64,000 nt of DNA from assembly GCF_910589235.1 (NCBI RefSeq), contig NC_060966.1, forward strand, positions 5,738,320-5,802,319, read 5' to 3'. The DNA comes from Vespa crabro (Eukaryota > Arthropoda > Insecta > Hymenoptera > Vespidae). Shown here piece after piece: positions 36,376 to 49,114 of this stretch (position 1 is the first letter of the stretch; the number at the start of each line of letters is the position of its first letter). Under the pieces are notes generated by a model. The model made no database searches. It saw only the letters and a program-made list of their open reading frames with translations, and was not told the origin of the DNA. The translations under genes were made by a program, and so were the position numbers.

Positions 36376-36933
36376 TTACTTTTTCTTCTTTTTCTCTTGA
36401 ACTCTTGGAGGAAGTGAGAGAAAGGGACAACAAACAAAAAAAAAAAAAAAGAAGAAGAGAAGAAGAAAAAAAAGTTCATTCTTGTTGATGATAAGGTAAG
36501 GGATACGTACACGTAGGTTATAGAGGATTCCATCGACTTTTATGTGGATATATATACTTTAGGAGTAAAAATAAGAAGCATAAAATTTTTAATCAACAGA
36601 GAAGACGAAGAAAATACTAGGTAAACGTTGGTAGAGGATAAAGTTAACAAAGGAACAAAACCGTACGGTGCTTCTCATCGAATTCGAAATGGACCAGTTA
36701 TGGTTATTGCTGTTGCCGTTGCTGCCGTTGCCGTTGCTCCTGTTGTTGCTGCTGGACGATCTCATAAAAAAAAAAAAAAAAAAGGAAGAAAAAAGAAAAA
36801 AAGTAACGTCGTAAAAGATGCTATCGTCGGATTGCTAGCATAAAGACGTTGATAGGTAGAGCTCACGCCTAAAGTCGAATGATTTACGTCGAGTGTCCTT
36901 TTCTTTATGGTGATATCACATGCGTTACATGTT

Positions 36934-36936
<3 letters not shown>

Positions 36937-36984
<48 letters not shown>
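36937..36984. repeat. (CT)n microsatellite
   Basis: About 48 bp of perfect CT dinucleotide. Confidence 0.97.
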
Positions 36985-36987
<3 letters not shown>

Positions 36988-37542
36988 TCTTGCATCTCTA
37001 TTGAATTTATGGATTCGAACGCAGGAGAATCGAGGGTGGACCGATGACATATGGCTTTACAGGCTCACCAGTTACGTCATTACCTTGTTCCTTTTTTTTC
37101 TCTCTGTCTCTCTCTCTCTTTCTCTCTTCATGGAATGGTCATGTACAAAGAGGAGAAAGAGAAAGAGGATGGGCGGACGAACGTGAAACTCGTCGAACAT
37201 GCCAATACGTATCCTGAATACATTTGTTTTCTCCCTCTTCCTCTTCCCCCTTCTCTCTCGCTCTTTCTCTCTCTCTCTTTCTCTCTCTCTCTCTATCTTT
37301 ATCTTTCTCAATACGATGCATGGTGGACCAATATATCCATGAAAATATTCGAGGTAGTAGACCTCTGGGATTCGTAGCCATCGTACGCACCATGCCACCG
37401 TTCTTTAATCACATTTGCATAATATTAAAATATCTTTAATGAGCGTGCTTTTCGGTGCCAGGAATTAACGTCGATTCTCTTGGGCATCGTCCAGTATCTC
37501 TACGAGTTTTGCGATCATTGCTCCTATACTTCTTTCTTGTTT
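36985..37542. other. Non-coding stretch between CT arrays
   Basis: Impure CT tracts at 37100-37125 and 37252-37300 alternate with short complex segments. No gene. Confidence 0.55.
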
Positions 37543-37700
37543 CTCTCTCTCTCTCTCTCTCTCTCTTTTATTTTCTTTTTCTTTCTTTATTTCTTTATTT
37601 ATTCTCTTTACTTCGTTGTTCTTTCTATTTTTCATTTAGTTTCAAACGTCAATCTTTTTTATACTGTGACGATGGAAAGAGCGCATATATGTCGTGTCCG

Positions 37701-37761
37701 AGGGAGGAGGAGGAGGAGGAGGAGGAGGAGGAGGAGGAGGAGGAGGAGGAGGAGGAGGAGG
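37701..37761. repeat. (GGA)n triplet microsatellite
   Basis: About 61 bp of GGA/GAG triplets. It gives poly-E, poly-R and (minus strand) poly-S frames. Confidence 0.96.
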
Positions 37762-38512
37762 TGAATTCGTAAACGATCGATTTTTTTTGTTTACGTTTAG
37801 TACGATAGTTCGTGCGACTTTTTTTCCCCTTTAAATCTTGTAGTTTTATTCTCTTCTTTTTTTTTTCTTTTTCTTTCTTTCTTTTTTTCCTTCTCTTGTT
37901 CTTATAAATTATCGGAATGAGATTGGTGTTAAAAGTTCTACGTGAAAAAAATGAGAAATATTGAGTATTTCCTTCCTCCCTTTCTTCCCTTTTCTTTCTC
38001 TCTCTTTCATCAAGAGATAGAGAAGATAAAAATATGAGGATGAGAAGAATAATAAGAGAACTCAAAATTGTATCGACTGGTTCTTTAATATTTTGTCACG
38101 AACTGTAGAAAAGATTGGAAGTAAGCTACAAGATATGCAGATTTGTATAGTAGTTCACTCAAGGAGGAAGTAGAATGGAAAAGGAATAATAAAAAAGAAG
38201 AAGAAGAAGAAGAAAAAGAAAAGGAAAAGAAAAAAAAAGAGGTAAAAGGAAGGAAAGATGAAAGAACACTCACGTTGTACATATGTAATTTCTTTCTTCT
38301 CTTTGATCTCACGATATCAGTTCTCGCACTTTCGTTTTAAGAAAGAAAATCTCACTGGAGAATCATTAACCGAGATCGAACAATCGATTCGAAGGTCGAT
38401 AAGAGGTACAATTATTTAAAAGAAAAGAATTCTTTCGTTGAATCGTACGTTTTCTCTCTTGTGGTGTTTCCTTCGATGTCCTCTCGTGATAATCCTCATT
38501 TATCCGGTCTTT

Positions 38513-38516
<4 letters not shown>
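37762..38516. other. Non-coding stretch
   Basis: T-rich and A/G-rich simple DNA with no gene; (GAA)n-like DNA at 38190-38250. Confidence 0.55.

Positions 38517-38558
<42 letters not shown>
38517..38558. repeat. (CT)n microsatellite
   Basis: About 42 bp of perfect CT. A + strand frame at 38438-38917 runs through it. Its non-repetitive part (about 38560-38690 and 38750-38820) shows no domain. Confidence 0.95.
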
Positions 38559-38562
<4 letters not shown>

Positions 38563-38917
38563 AAGAAATAATTTCCTGTTGCTCCTGCTGGAAACGTTTA
38601 CCAGTTCAAAAAGACCAAACCAGATCTTCCACATAACGTTTACGTTATGGCATCCCAACCGGGTTATAAACCTTACGATATCGTCGTGGACTAGAGTGAA
38701 AGAGAAAGAGCAAGAGAGAGAAAAAGAGAAAGAGAACTTGAGGAAGGAGATGGTTACGGGAGCGTTTACTCCCACGCGCGAAATGGAACTTTTGCGAAAT
38801 GAGATTACCTTGGCTTGTCCAAGTTCTCTCTCTCTCTCTCTCTTTCTCGTTACTGTTCTGCTTGCTTCTCTTGCTGATGCTACTTTCACAGACTACGACG
38901 TCTTACCTTCGCTATGA

Positions 38918-39476
38918 AGATGGGTAAAGAGGGCCGTTATGCTGATCTTAAGCTTTGCCTTCCTATCTACTAAATAAATATATAACTATATTCTTCGATG
39001 ATGGACTTTTCTCTTTTTTTATTTGTTTATTTGCTCGCTTGTTTTTGTTCTTTTTTTTTGTTCTTTTTTGTTTTGTTTAATAGTAAGGGTTTTAATCCCG
39101 TTTCGATCTCTCGTTGGAAATTAAAATGAAATTTTATTTTTCTGAAAAAAGAATAATTAATAATATCGATTAAAGATAAATAGAATTTATCGTGCGAATT
39201 CGTTTTCATATTACATTGATTATTTTCTTTAATCTCTCGTGTCAATCGTTTGATCGTAAAATCAGGGAGTAGAAATCGATTTAGAATCGATCACGAAATA
39301 TATAACGCAATAATTAGGTGATTATATTCAGTCGTCAATTCGTTTTTGTAATTTCCCATTGAGATCGAATTAACGAGGTTAATTACATTCCATCGAAATT
39401 TCCCTATTATTCGATTTAAAATCATAGCGACAAGTAATTAATGTTAGTAATAGAAGATATCGAGCGAAACGAGAAT

Positions 39477-39480
<4 letters not shown>
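38918..39480. other. Non-coding AT-rich stretch
   Basis: Nothing recognisable. Confidence 0.6.

Positions 39481-39514
<34 letters not shown>
39481..39514. repeat. (GA)n microsatellite
   Basis: About 34 bp of GA. Confidence 0.94.
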
Positions 39515-39517
<3 letters not shown>

Positions 39518-42500
39518 CTGGAAAAGAATAGGAAGAACTATACTCGTGTTTCATTGGGAACAACGAGACAGCTGCCATCGTATATTTCAGAAAATAGAGA
39601 GAGAAAGAGAGAGAATAGAAGGCCAGTCTTTGGCGAAGGAAGCAAAGCGAATTCGAGGATGGCACTCGGCCTTATTGCAACCATAATTTCATGGCATAAT
39701 AATAATGCAAGCAGCTCGATCTCGAAAACGAGTAATCCCAAAAGTCCAAGTGTTTTGTTTTTGGAGAACGTATGACATTTTATGGATACAACGGATAAAT
39801 TTAATATTATACAATTTCTCTAACGACTGCTTAGTATTATTTAGGGATAACATAGATTAATAGAATTAATTTTCGTTAATTGGATTAACTCGTCAAAACG
39901 AATTTGATGGTTAAAATAAAATGAAATGCAAAAAAAAATATTTACAAATAAATAGATAGATAGGTATTGTATAAGCTTATATGCATACACGCACACGCGC
40001 ACGTGCGCATGTATGTATATATATATATATACCGATCGATCAATCCAAAAACAAATTTTATATCGATATTAAGAATTTATTATAACTCGTGTGTGTGTAT
40101 GTGTTCAGTTATAGATCGTTGAATATTTCATCTACTTTGGTAGATTATAAAAAGCACACAGAGGGGATGTTCGATTATTGTCGAAAATATAATCCAGCGT
40201 GAATTCGAAGGGAAACGTATCGCTTTCGAGCTCATTATCGGACCGGGTCCAATACGGCAACTATAAAGAGTTTTTATTACTCTCTCGTATTTATGAGTCT
40301 CTACGTTTATGCTTCGCTTCCGTACGATCCAAAAAAGAAAGATCGTACGTAAAATAACGTCATATTCTATTTTACGTTGGCTTTATTACGCTCGAAATAA
40401 TTCAATGTAGATCGCAAATATATAAAAACGATTTCGTTCTTCTTGCTAAACGAGCGCGTCGAAAATTCATCTATGAGATTAAATCCGATAGATTTGAGAA
40501 CATATATTAGAAAGAAAAGAAAGGAAAAAAGGAGAAAAGAAAAAAAAAATGATCTACCTCACGGAAGGAGTGCGTGACTGAAATTTATTATAACCGATTG
40601 CTCTGCGAATTTCCTTATGGACTAAAGATTTTCTACTTACGATATTCCACATTCAAAGTAGATATATATATATATATATATATGAAGTAGACATACATGT
40701 AGAATGGGAAAAATATAGTCTAACGTCTATGAGAGAGAAAAAAGATGTGTTAGTATGTTCAAGGTATAAAAGCGAAAAAACTTTCTTCCTCTTCGTCTGC
40801 ACGAGGAACATTTGTTGTTAGTGACAAACTTCTTCAGAACGTCACGATAAACTTACTTTTTCGTCGGTCTGTCCATTTCTCTCTGATACGGACTTCTTAC
40901 TCCTTGATTTCTTTATGAGATTATATCTAAAGAAATATAGCCAGCTGCCTTTATCTAGATATATATATATATATATATATGTGTGTGTATAATTATACTC
41001 GTTCAGTTTTTATTTATTTCTTTATAAGTTATAAATTTATTAGAATTTTATTGGTGAATAAATTTCATTGAAATTTCTAATCTAATATTTAATTCATATT
41101 TTTCTATTGTAAATATTTGTCAAATATAAAAGAAAAAAAAAGAAGGAAATGTTATTTCTCGATCGTACACATGTCGATAAAAATCTAGATATATTTGTAC
41201 TTTAATTTCTTTTTATTTCACCTTGTGAAAGAATAAATTTATTACTGTTTCTCGTTCGAAGATAAATTTCATTCAAACATGACGGTATCCTATTTGTTTA
41301 TGTATTTATAACTTTCTTATTGAAATATTTGTCGAGGATTTGAAAAAAAAAAAAAAAAAAAAAACATCAAAATAATATATCACTCGACCACCTGTTGATA
41401 AAAAAACAATTCTAAGAATTGAGGGACACTCGGTGGCTCTCGTTTAAGAAGATCTTATGAGAGGAGGACGTACTTCTTGACTCAAGAGTATAAACATCGT
41501 TTACATTTGGGAGTTCAAGTCAGTTCACGAATTTTGATATTTAAATATTGATATTGGCATATATAGATTTGAGATTAGAGATTTAAGATTTAATAGATTA
41601 TGGATATAAGATAAATATTTCAATTTTGATCGGTAATTGATTTTGAAAATTTTGAAGATAATTCGATTTAATCATTAGATATGATGTAATGTAAAAAGAT
41701 TTTTATCATTAGTTTCTCGTTTTATCGTAGTTTTGAAACTTTAATTGCAGGATGATCATTCGTTTTTTCAAATTCGTAATACCTGAAACACACATTTGGT
41801 TGATAGTATTTACCTTGACGTTTCAACGCGTAGGATTCGCGCATTAATGTAATTTACAATCAGTAGGAAGCAAATTCGGGCTTGTAGCACAAGTTCGTAT
41901 TTATTTTGATTGCGATTTCGCAGAAGCTTTCAATTCGTTATCTCTTTTTCGTGTATACTTTTGAAGCTTTTAGTAAAATTCACTTTTTATGTAAATTCGG
42001 TCATCGTATATGTTTTAATATTTTTCCTTTTTCTCATCCTTTCTAATTTGTATTTTAACTGAAGAAAAATAATACCTACGGTATTATTCGGTAAAGCGTA
42101 TCTTTTTCTCGTATAGATCGAAGTTAAGGGAAGAAAATAGTATTTACGATGTTGTGAAATTTACAAAGCACGTAGCTAGACAGTGGCGTAGGTAATATTA
42201 AGCTAGAATATTGCATGCAAGGATAGATCACCTTTCGTATGAAATAACAGCATGTCTTGCGCATGAACATCATAATGCGAGAACTTTGTATTGTAAGTCT
42301 CGTTACAACCGAGTAAAAGTCATTGAGAGTTTTAGAAATGATTCTAACGATCTATTAGATCTAATCGTTTTGCTAATTACAATTGTTTCTCTTAAAGATA
42401 ATTCACGAGGATTCGCTAGAAACGACGATACGCGACGAATAACGTGCAATTTATATATTATTTTCGATATATTTATAATCTAACACACGTATTAGTTTTG
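39515..42500. other. Non-coding stretch
   Basis: No gene supported. A complex island at about 39620-39770 is open on both strands but unrecognised. Short (AT)n at 40665-40682 and 40960-40980, an A run at 41342-41363. The remainder is unique AT-rich DNA, for example 41420-42500, with no open frame of interest. Confidence 0.5.
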
Positions 42501-42680
42501 TTTGTTCGTTTAAATTAAACAGCAATTTTCCAAGGGCTTGGAAAATAATTACGTCCGGGTTGCATGAACGGTCATTGTACGGATCATAAAACCGGTCCTA
42601 GAAAGGATTTACATAGTAGCGCTCTCTCAATTGCTCTTAGTAGCTATATTAGTCATGAATTAGACGATAATCGATATATG
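42500..42680. other. Repeat-free block, candidate conserved non-coding element
   Basis: About 170 bp of complex DNA with no microsatellite. Motifs include TTTTCCAAGGGCTTGGAAAA (42528-42547), a near-perfect inverted repeat. No open frame. Confidence 0.35.
42528..42547. repeat. Inverted repeat TTTTCCAAG / CTTGGAAAA
   Basis: Two 9-bp arms separated by 2 bp (GG), inside the 42500-42680 complex block. Confidence 0.8.
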
Positions 42681-42892
42681 TATATCGATTAACATTCGTT
42701 ATTTCTAATATTCTTCGTATTTCCTTTTTCTATTTTTTTTTCTTTCTCTCTTTTTTTTTTCTACGGATATCGAAGTGATTTTCGAAAATGTTTGAAAGTT
42801 AAGAAACACGAACATCGACGAGATAACGTTCTTCTTCCTTAGAACATGAGAAAGTTCAGAAAAGCATTCGGTTTTTCTTCTTCTCTTCTTCA

Positions 42893-42938
42893 CTTCTTCT
42901 TATTCTTCTTCTTCTTCTTCTTCTTCTTCTTCTTCTTC
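42893..42938. repeat. (CTT)n triplet microsatellite
   Basis: About 45 bp of TTC/CTT with one TATT interruption near 42900. Confidence 0.92.
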
Positions 42939-42939
42939 G

Positions 42940-44781
42940 AGCTCATCGATCGTAACTCACAGAATCAAGTTCTCCTCCTTGGCGACACACTCTTGCACTG
43001 GTGAGATGATTAAATTTCTACTTGAAACTAACGCATCTTATAAGAAGTTTGTCATTTTGGTGAACCACAGTCGTTTCTACCGAGTATATATTCTTGCAGT
43101 CCTAATTTAAATGACAAAAAAATGAAAAAGAAAATGATCAATTAAAATGACGAAAAAGTAAAAGGATATAAGTAATCGTTTGTAATTCAATCGCAATTGA
43201 CGATTATCGTATTAATCAGAACTTTTTTTACCTTTTTTCTCGGTTTATTTCGCAGACAAAAAAAAAAAAAAAAAGAAAAGAAAAAAAAGAAGAAAAAAAA
43301 ATCCAAGATATTTGTAATTTACGAATTTTGTTTAATTTTTAATTCATAATAAATTTATGAAGTTGCATGTAATAAAGCGTCCGTGATAGTTAAAAGATCG
43401 AATTTTCTTCGTAGTTTTATACGAAGCAACGTGAAAATTCAACGAAGGACCAAACGGTAGATCGTTAGAATCGTCGCAAACTCTGGGAATTCTATTCGAG
43501 AGTCGTTGCTCGTCGCTGACGAATGTATTTCTACGAATGTAGAGAAAGAGAGGGAAAGAGTTAGTACACGTGCATCGTACAAGAATGCACCCGCGAAACG
43601 AACCACCGAATTTGGCAACGAATTCAAAGTCGGCGGTGGTTCTCTCTGAACAATTTTATGTAATTCGGACTCATTAGCGGGAACAACGATAATTATTTTT
43701 TCTTTTGAAGAAATTATATCGTGGAATCATTTTAACATAGTATTTAGAAAAAGAGATATAAAAATCCTCTTTCCTTCTTTTTTTTTTTTTAATATCCAAA
43801 GTAAGCAAAGAACTTTGAAATCCATTGTAGGATTTTCATTCATTGTAATGAGTAAATTTCCGAAACGTAAATGCAGCTCGGCTCAACTCATTAGAGTGTT
43901 AACTTCATAGGTTTGTTCATTATATATCCTTTTAAACGATAATCGCAAAACTCGCTATAAATAATTTCATCTTGTTATTTAAGAGGAGGCTTCTATTTAT
44001 TTTTTACTTTATTTTCTTCTTTTCTTCTTTCCCTTTTGTTTGATATGACCATTTAAGAGAACTTTTTCGATGTGTGGTATTACGATCGATTTACTTCAAA
44101 ACTCGAAGGTATTAAAAGTTCTCGTATCGCGTAAATTCGATTAGAGAAATACGTGTGCTACTTTCTGATTCATTTCTTTATTTATTCTTTTTTTTTGTTC
44201 TTCCTTTTTTTTTTCTTTTTTTTTTTTTTCTTTCTTCCTTTTGTATATTTATTTACACAGAGAAAGGTTTAAAACAACAAGGTACTTATTTCCGTTCTAT
44301 TGTGTGTGCATGAAAACGCTTAAAACTTTTTTCCCTTGCACGAATTGAAGTATGTGAAAAGTTTCAATTATTCGCGAAGATATATCCGCGAGGCTGGAGC
44401 AGCGTTATCTTGGAAGCAACAACAAAACGACGAGAAAAAATGAAAATAAAAGTAAAAATAAAAAGAAAAAGAAAAAAGAACAAACAAAATAGTGAAGGAA
44501 AAAATGAAAATATTTAATCAGACTCTTAAATCTCAAAAACTTTTCCCATTCGAGGAACTTTCTCTCGCGGTTTCAGGTATCTCGATAATTAGAAAAGAAA
44601 AAAAAACACACACACACACGCACAGACAAAGTAAGAAAGAAAAAGAAGAAAGAGAGATATTTTAATCGGAAAAGTATAAGAAACTATCATTAATAAACGG
44701 CTTTATATAAGCTGTTTCACGAAATAAATTATTATTGCGTTATTTCGTAGACAAGACTTAATAATATTGGCCTATGTGTGT
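42940..44781. other. Non-coding stretch
   Basis: No gene. A runs at 43259-43275, T-rich DNA at 44180-44240, and a short (CA)n at 44607-44620. A minus-strand frame over 43439-43627 is mixed in composition but unrecognised. Confidence 0.5.
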
Positions 44782-44830
44782 ACCGTTAATGACGAGTTCG
44801 CGAAAACGCGAGTTCGGAATCATTAATGGT
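44782..44830. repeat. 49-bp imperfect palindrome (hairpin)
   Basis: The outer arms ACCGTTAATGA and TCATTAATGGT enclose inner arms CGAGTTCGCG and CGCGAGTTCG around an AAAA loop. As RNA this gives 21 pairs, three of them G-U wobble, with one 3-nt bulge. The outer arms carry homeodomain-type TTAATGA cores. Confidence 0.85.
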
Positions 44831-44879
44831 AAATTTGTAGACTCGATTAGACGCGATTAGACACGTTTCGATGGTTCTA

Positions 44880-45060
44880 CGCAAGGACTAAGATTTCATG
44901 TCTCGTGGTCGGCTACGACTTTGCTCTAATTTATCGAGATAATGTTAACTCGTGGCGTTAGGAAGCTCGGTTTAACTCTTGCGGTTCAACCAGAACGAAA
45001 CGTCGCAATTCCCTTCGAGTCCGTACGAAAGTTTTATCGGAAAACTTTCAGCAATACTCC
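44880..45060. other. Repeat-free block
   Basis: About 180 bp of complex CpG-bearing DNA continuing from the hairpin at 44782-44830. No coding frame is recognised. Confidence 0.3.
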
Positions 45061-45496
45061 GTTCTATTGAACAAAATGATTAGAAACGTCGTTCTTTTTG
45101 TTCTCTTATTAAATGAGATACAAACGCAAATGTATCTATATTTTCATTTTTTATTTTTTATTTCTTTTTTATCCATCCTTTTTTTTTTTTTTTTTTATTA
45201 ATTATTCATTAAGTTTATTACGATTGTTAAAATGACGTCAGATCGGTTGTCTGTGAAAATAATTTTTTTCTTGATCATCGAAGAGATATAACATTTTTCA
45301 TTATTAATTAGGTATTAAATGGAGGATTTTCAGGAGATATTAGCAAGAAACTATTCTAATGAGCCAGAGACGTATTCAATTGATTGGTGTATATCATCGG
45401 GAATAAACTTAGGATAGGAGGAGGCATTCGAAACAATCCCATTCTAAGCGAAATGCAATCCTCGGGAGAACATTCGTGGAACATGGGAGAAAGAGG

Positions 45497-45501
<5 letters not shown>

Positions 45502-45577
<76 letters not shown>
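45502..45577. repeat. Three-motif compound microsatellite (CA)n(TA)n(GA)n
   Basis: About 30 bp AC, then about 24 bp AT, then about 22 bp AG, with no intervening sequence. Confidence 0.97.
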
Positions 45578-45578
<1 letters not shown>

Positions 45579-45755
45579 AGGGAGGGAGGGAAAGAGAAAC
45601 GAGCTTGTCGTAATCGATGAGCCGCGAGAATTCGCGTACGGCATGAAGATCCGTGTGGAGCTTGTAGAAACGATCGTCTCGATTCGAGTAGGTTGAAAAG
45701 AGGGCAACTATTTGAATGAGAGGATGAGAGAATGAAAGAGAAAGAGGAAGGGGAT

Positions 45756-45781
45756 GAGAGAGAGAGAGAGAGAGAGAGAGA
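45756..45781. repeat. (GA)n microsatellite
   Basis: About 26 bp of GA. Confidence 0.92.
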
Positions 45782-46124
45782 AACGTGATAAATCCATGAC
45801 CGCGTAAAATGCGTTCCCTACGAAAAGAAGAAGAAGAAGAATCAAGCTCGAAGTCGATAAACGGGAAACCACTACGAATATATTGAAGAAGAGAGACATC
45901 GAAGAAGATGCAGAATTCGCGATTGCAGACGATGCAGTTCTTCCCTTATTCCGACTGAAATTTCGCCTATCTCTTTCCAACTGCCTCTTTTGTTTCTAGC
46001 GATTAGGTATTATCGATCGACTTCAATTTGCATTGTTCTACCGCAAAGCCGAAGATTTAACGATCCGTTCGTGTCCCACGAGAACTCGGGCCTGCCTACG
46101 TTTCTTCTTTTATCCGTAAAAATC

Positions 46125-46133
<9 letters not shown>

Positions 46134-46163
<30 letters not shown>
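46134..46163. repeat. (GA)n microsatellite
   Basis: About 29 bp of GA. It is preceded by a complex island (45940-46120) that starts after a good acceptor-like TTTTGTTTCTAG (45988-45999) but has only a 38-codon unrecognised frame. Confidence 0.9.
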
Positions 46164-46169
<6 letters not shown>

Positions 46170-46199
46170 GGAGAAGGAGGAATGGAAACTGACTATGTA

Positions 46200-47600
46200 T
46201 ACATGTAACTGTATATGCGTGTATGTAAATACAGGGTAAACATGTAACATACTTGTTTTGCATAAATTATTTTTCTTTCTTTCTTTTTTCTTTTTTTTTT
46301 CTTTTTTTTTCTTCCCCCATTGAAACACATCTGTTTACGAAAGTTGCACAAAATTTTACATCTTAATTTCCAATGTTCTTCCTTCGATTGTATCGATATA
46401 ATATAATATCGTAATATTTCCTTTCATTCAATAATTAATTTCTAATGATTCCCTTTTGAAAATCTACTACTATGTCGACCTTTTTTTTTTTTTCATCGAA
46501 GTCGTATAAGAAATTTTCTTTTCTTTTTTTTTTTTTTTTTTTTCATGTTATATCCTCTTGAAGGTATCGTTAGGAGATATAAAAGTAATTGTCATCGATG
46601 ATTCAAACGAGTTCCTGAACGATTTCGTCACGTACTATTCCTCCTCGTTTATTTTTCTCGAAAGCAATTAATAAAGCTAGCAGCATGAAAGAAACGAATC
46701 GTACGGAAGCTCGTGAAAATAATTCTACTGAACTATCTCTCTCTCTCTTCCTCTCTCTCTCCCTCACTATTTCTTTTTCTTTTTCTCTTTCTTTCCTTCT
46801 ATCTTTCTCTGTTCTTTCTTTCGGCGTAGTCACGTCGGTGAGAACGCTGAGATATTGAATTTACATACACCATCACGCGAGAACACGAGATATCCGTACT
46901 TTTTAATATTCACCACGAACTCTATAAAATTTTTATTCCATTGTCCCGTAGCCGGGGCATACGTCTAGCATCCTCGAATTCGATTATCATTACGTTACAT
47001 CGCTACTCTTGTAATTATACATGAGATACTCCACGTCGTCCTCGTCGTCGTCGTCGTCGTCGTCATCAACGTCGTTTCCAACGTCGTCATTGTCGTAAGC
47101 ACTTGTACAACGGTATATTACACGTCTCGTTTATTATTATACTTCACGTTATACTGAGAAAATAGACTAACTATAATTACAATGATTAATTAAAAGGAAA
47201 CCTCTCTCTCTCTCCTCTCTTTTTTCTTCTTTTTTTTTTCTTCTGCATTCATCGTTATTAACATATTCTATCCAAACACTTTCAACGGCATTTATGGATC
47301 ACTTTTTTTTCATTCCTTTTTTGCTCTTCTTTACTTTTCAATTCTTTTCAATTCTTACGAAATCAAGGGAAGATTTTAATATTCCGTAAGGATTATTTAG
47401 ATGAAACCAACTGAGAAAAGACGGGAGAATCAGATACAGTTGCTCGTACAGACGGTGTATAATCTAACAGCGAGCACATATGCTATAGCTAAATAGATAC
47501 CACACGTAATGCACGTTCATAGGCGTACAATGCAGTTGGGAGGAAGCAAGAGAGGGGAATTTGTGCTTCGGCGATAATGCTGCGTTTCCTTTGACCCTGA
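46200..47600. other. Non-coding stretch
   Basis: No gene. T-rich patches at 46270-46315 and 46519-46543, an impure CT tract at 46735-46810, and a CpG triplet array (TCG)n at 47041-47064. Confidence 0.55.
47041..47064. repeat. (TCG)n triplet microsatellite
   Basis: Eight TCG units with variants on the 3' side (TCATCAACG). Confidence 0.9.
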
Positions 47601-47690
47601 GAGAGAGTGAGAGAGAGAGAGAGAGAGAGAGAAGTCGCATCCTCAAGCTGCATCGTCGATACATTTGTGCGTACATGTAGGTATACACGT

Positions 47691-47739
<49 letters not shown>

Positions 47740-47740
47740 G
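47601..47740. repeat. (GA)n and (AT)n microsatellites in close succession
   Basis: (GA)n at about 47601-47631 and (AT)n at about 47693-47740, separated by 60 bp of complex DNA. Confidence 0.9.
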
Positions 47741-47921
47741 TATATATGTACATATATATATTCTAGGTAGCACTTCGAGTCGTCGTTTCACGCCGTTACG
47801 GAAAGTGCATAGTGAAAGGGATCGTAGAATTTCAACTGAAGTGTTAAACATATCTTACTTTGTAAAATATATCGCGTAACAAAGAAAAGGAAAAGAAAAT
47901 AGAAGAAAAGAAAAAAAAATT

Positions 47922-47922
<1 letters not shown>

Positions 47923-47961
<39 letters not shown>
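47923..47961. repeat. (AT)n microsatellite
   Basis: About 39 bp of alternating AT. Confidence 0.94.
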
Positions 47962-47963
<2 letters not shown>

Positions 47964-48185
47964 TTTCCTTTTTTATCACGAATGTAACAAACGCATCGAG
48001 ATATTCTCCTGTTAATTAACATTTGATCAGACAAATATTTAAGTAGCAATTGAATTTCATCAACGATCGGATAAATTAACAGTAGTTTAATTAATATCGA
48101 TATTCGTATCGAATGAAATATTCGTTTGTCTTTATCGAAATATAATCTCTTCTTTTTTTATAGAACTATTATCATTTATCTTTGT

Positions 48186-48191
<6 letters not shown>

Positions 48192-48220
<29 letters not shown>
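48192..48220. repeat. (GA)n microsatellite
   Basis: About 29 bp of GA. Confidence 0.93.
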
Positions 48221-48224
<4 letters not shown>

Positions 48225-48284
48225 AAATAATATATTCGTATCTACTACGTATATACAAATACTATAGTGTTCTCTTTCTTTAGC

Positions 48285-48450
48285 TAAGCAGTAGTCACTA
48301 TGTTAAGAGTATTGCACAATAATGAATGCTCGCTTCTCGCTAGTCGTTTGCACCACGTTACCTTGCGTTCCTATGGTTTAATGCGTAATGTTTTATGCTT
48401 TATATACTGCGTAATAGGTAGCTCGCGAAAGGTAGCACATTTTCTCGTCT
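48285..48450. other. Repeat-free block, candidate conserved non-coding element
   Basis: About 160 bp of complex sequence with a repeated GCGTAATG/GCGTAATA motif (48384 and 48410), followed by a long T-rich tract (48450-48520). Confidence 0.3.
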
Positions 48451-48480
48451 GGTTTTTTTCTTTTTTTTTTTCTTTCCTTT

Positions 48481-48512
<32 letters not shown>

Positions 48513-48987
48513 CTTTCACTCTCTTAACCTTGAGCGTATAATTATAAAATGTTTTTCAAACGCGATCACTTGCGATTCGATTCATTAATTTCAACCTTTT
48601 CTTCTTTTTGTTTTCCTTTCTTTTTTCTCTTCTTTGTTTTTTTTCCCTTTTATTCTTTCTTCCTCTTTTTTTTTCGCTATATATCTCGAATATCTTGAAA
48701 AAAACGAGATACATGAAATATTCATTTTTGAGAGTTGTTCACGAGAGTTCATTATTATAGATTGATTCAGATGTTAGCGAAGTTAAATATGAAAGATGGA
48801 AACGAAGTGATCTTAGATATCCCATTATCGTGAAAGCACGTGCGATTTCGGTAGAGTGTTTAACGTTCAGAATGGAAAAGGAAAGAAAGAGATGGAGAAA
48901 CTGTCTCGAGTAAAATCAGAGACTCGAAACTAACGGTAGTTCACTCTTTCTCTCTCTCTCTTAATATGTTTGTATGTATGTATGATA

Positions 48988-49008
48988 TGTGTGTGTGTGT
49001 GTGTGTGT
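48988..49008. repeat. (GT)n microsatellite
   Basis: About 21 bp of GT. GT/CA arrays are rare in this window compared with CT and AT. Confidence 0.9.
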
Positions 49009-49114
49009 TATATGAAAACAAAATTGAGAGAGACAGTGAGGAAAGCTTTACTTGAGATTTGAGAGGACGTCGAAAGTTTCGACGGATTCTTGAGAAAGGA
49101 AAGAGCTCGGGCTC

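Noticed and set aside
37455..37772. Acidic poly-Glu tail resembling a nuclear protein
   Set aside because: The Glu run is the GGA array at 37701-37761; the preceding part is CT repeat.
45384..45707. Frames with HTHTHT-IYIYIY-RERERE
   Set aside because: Direct translation of the CA/TA/GA compound microsatellite on both strands.
46229..46240. ACAGGGTAAACA motif resembling a transposon end
   Set aside because: No inverted partner found nearby. A single short motif is not enough.
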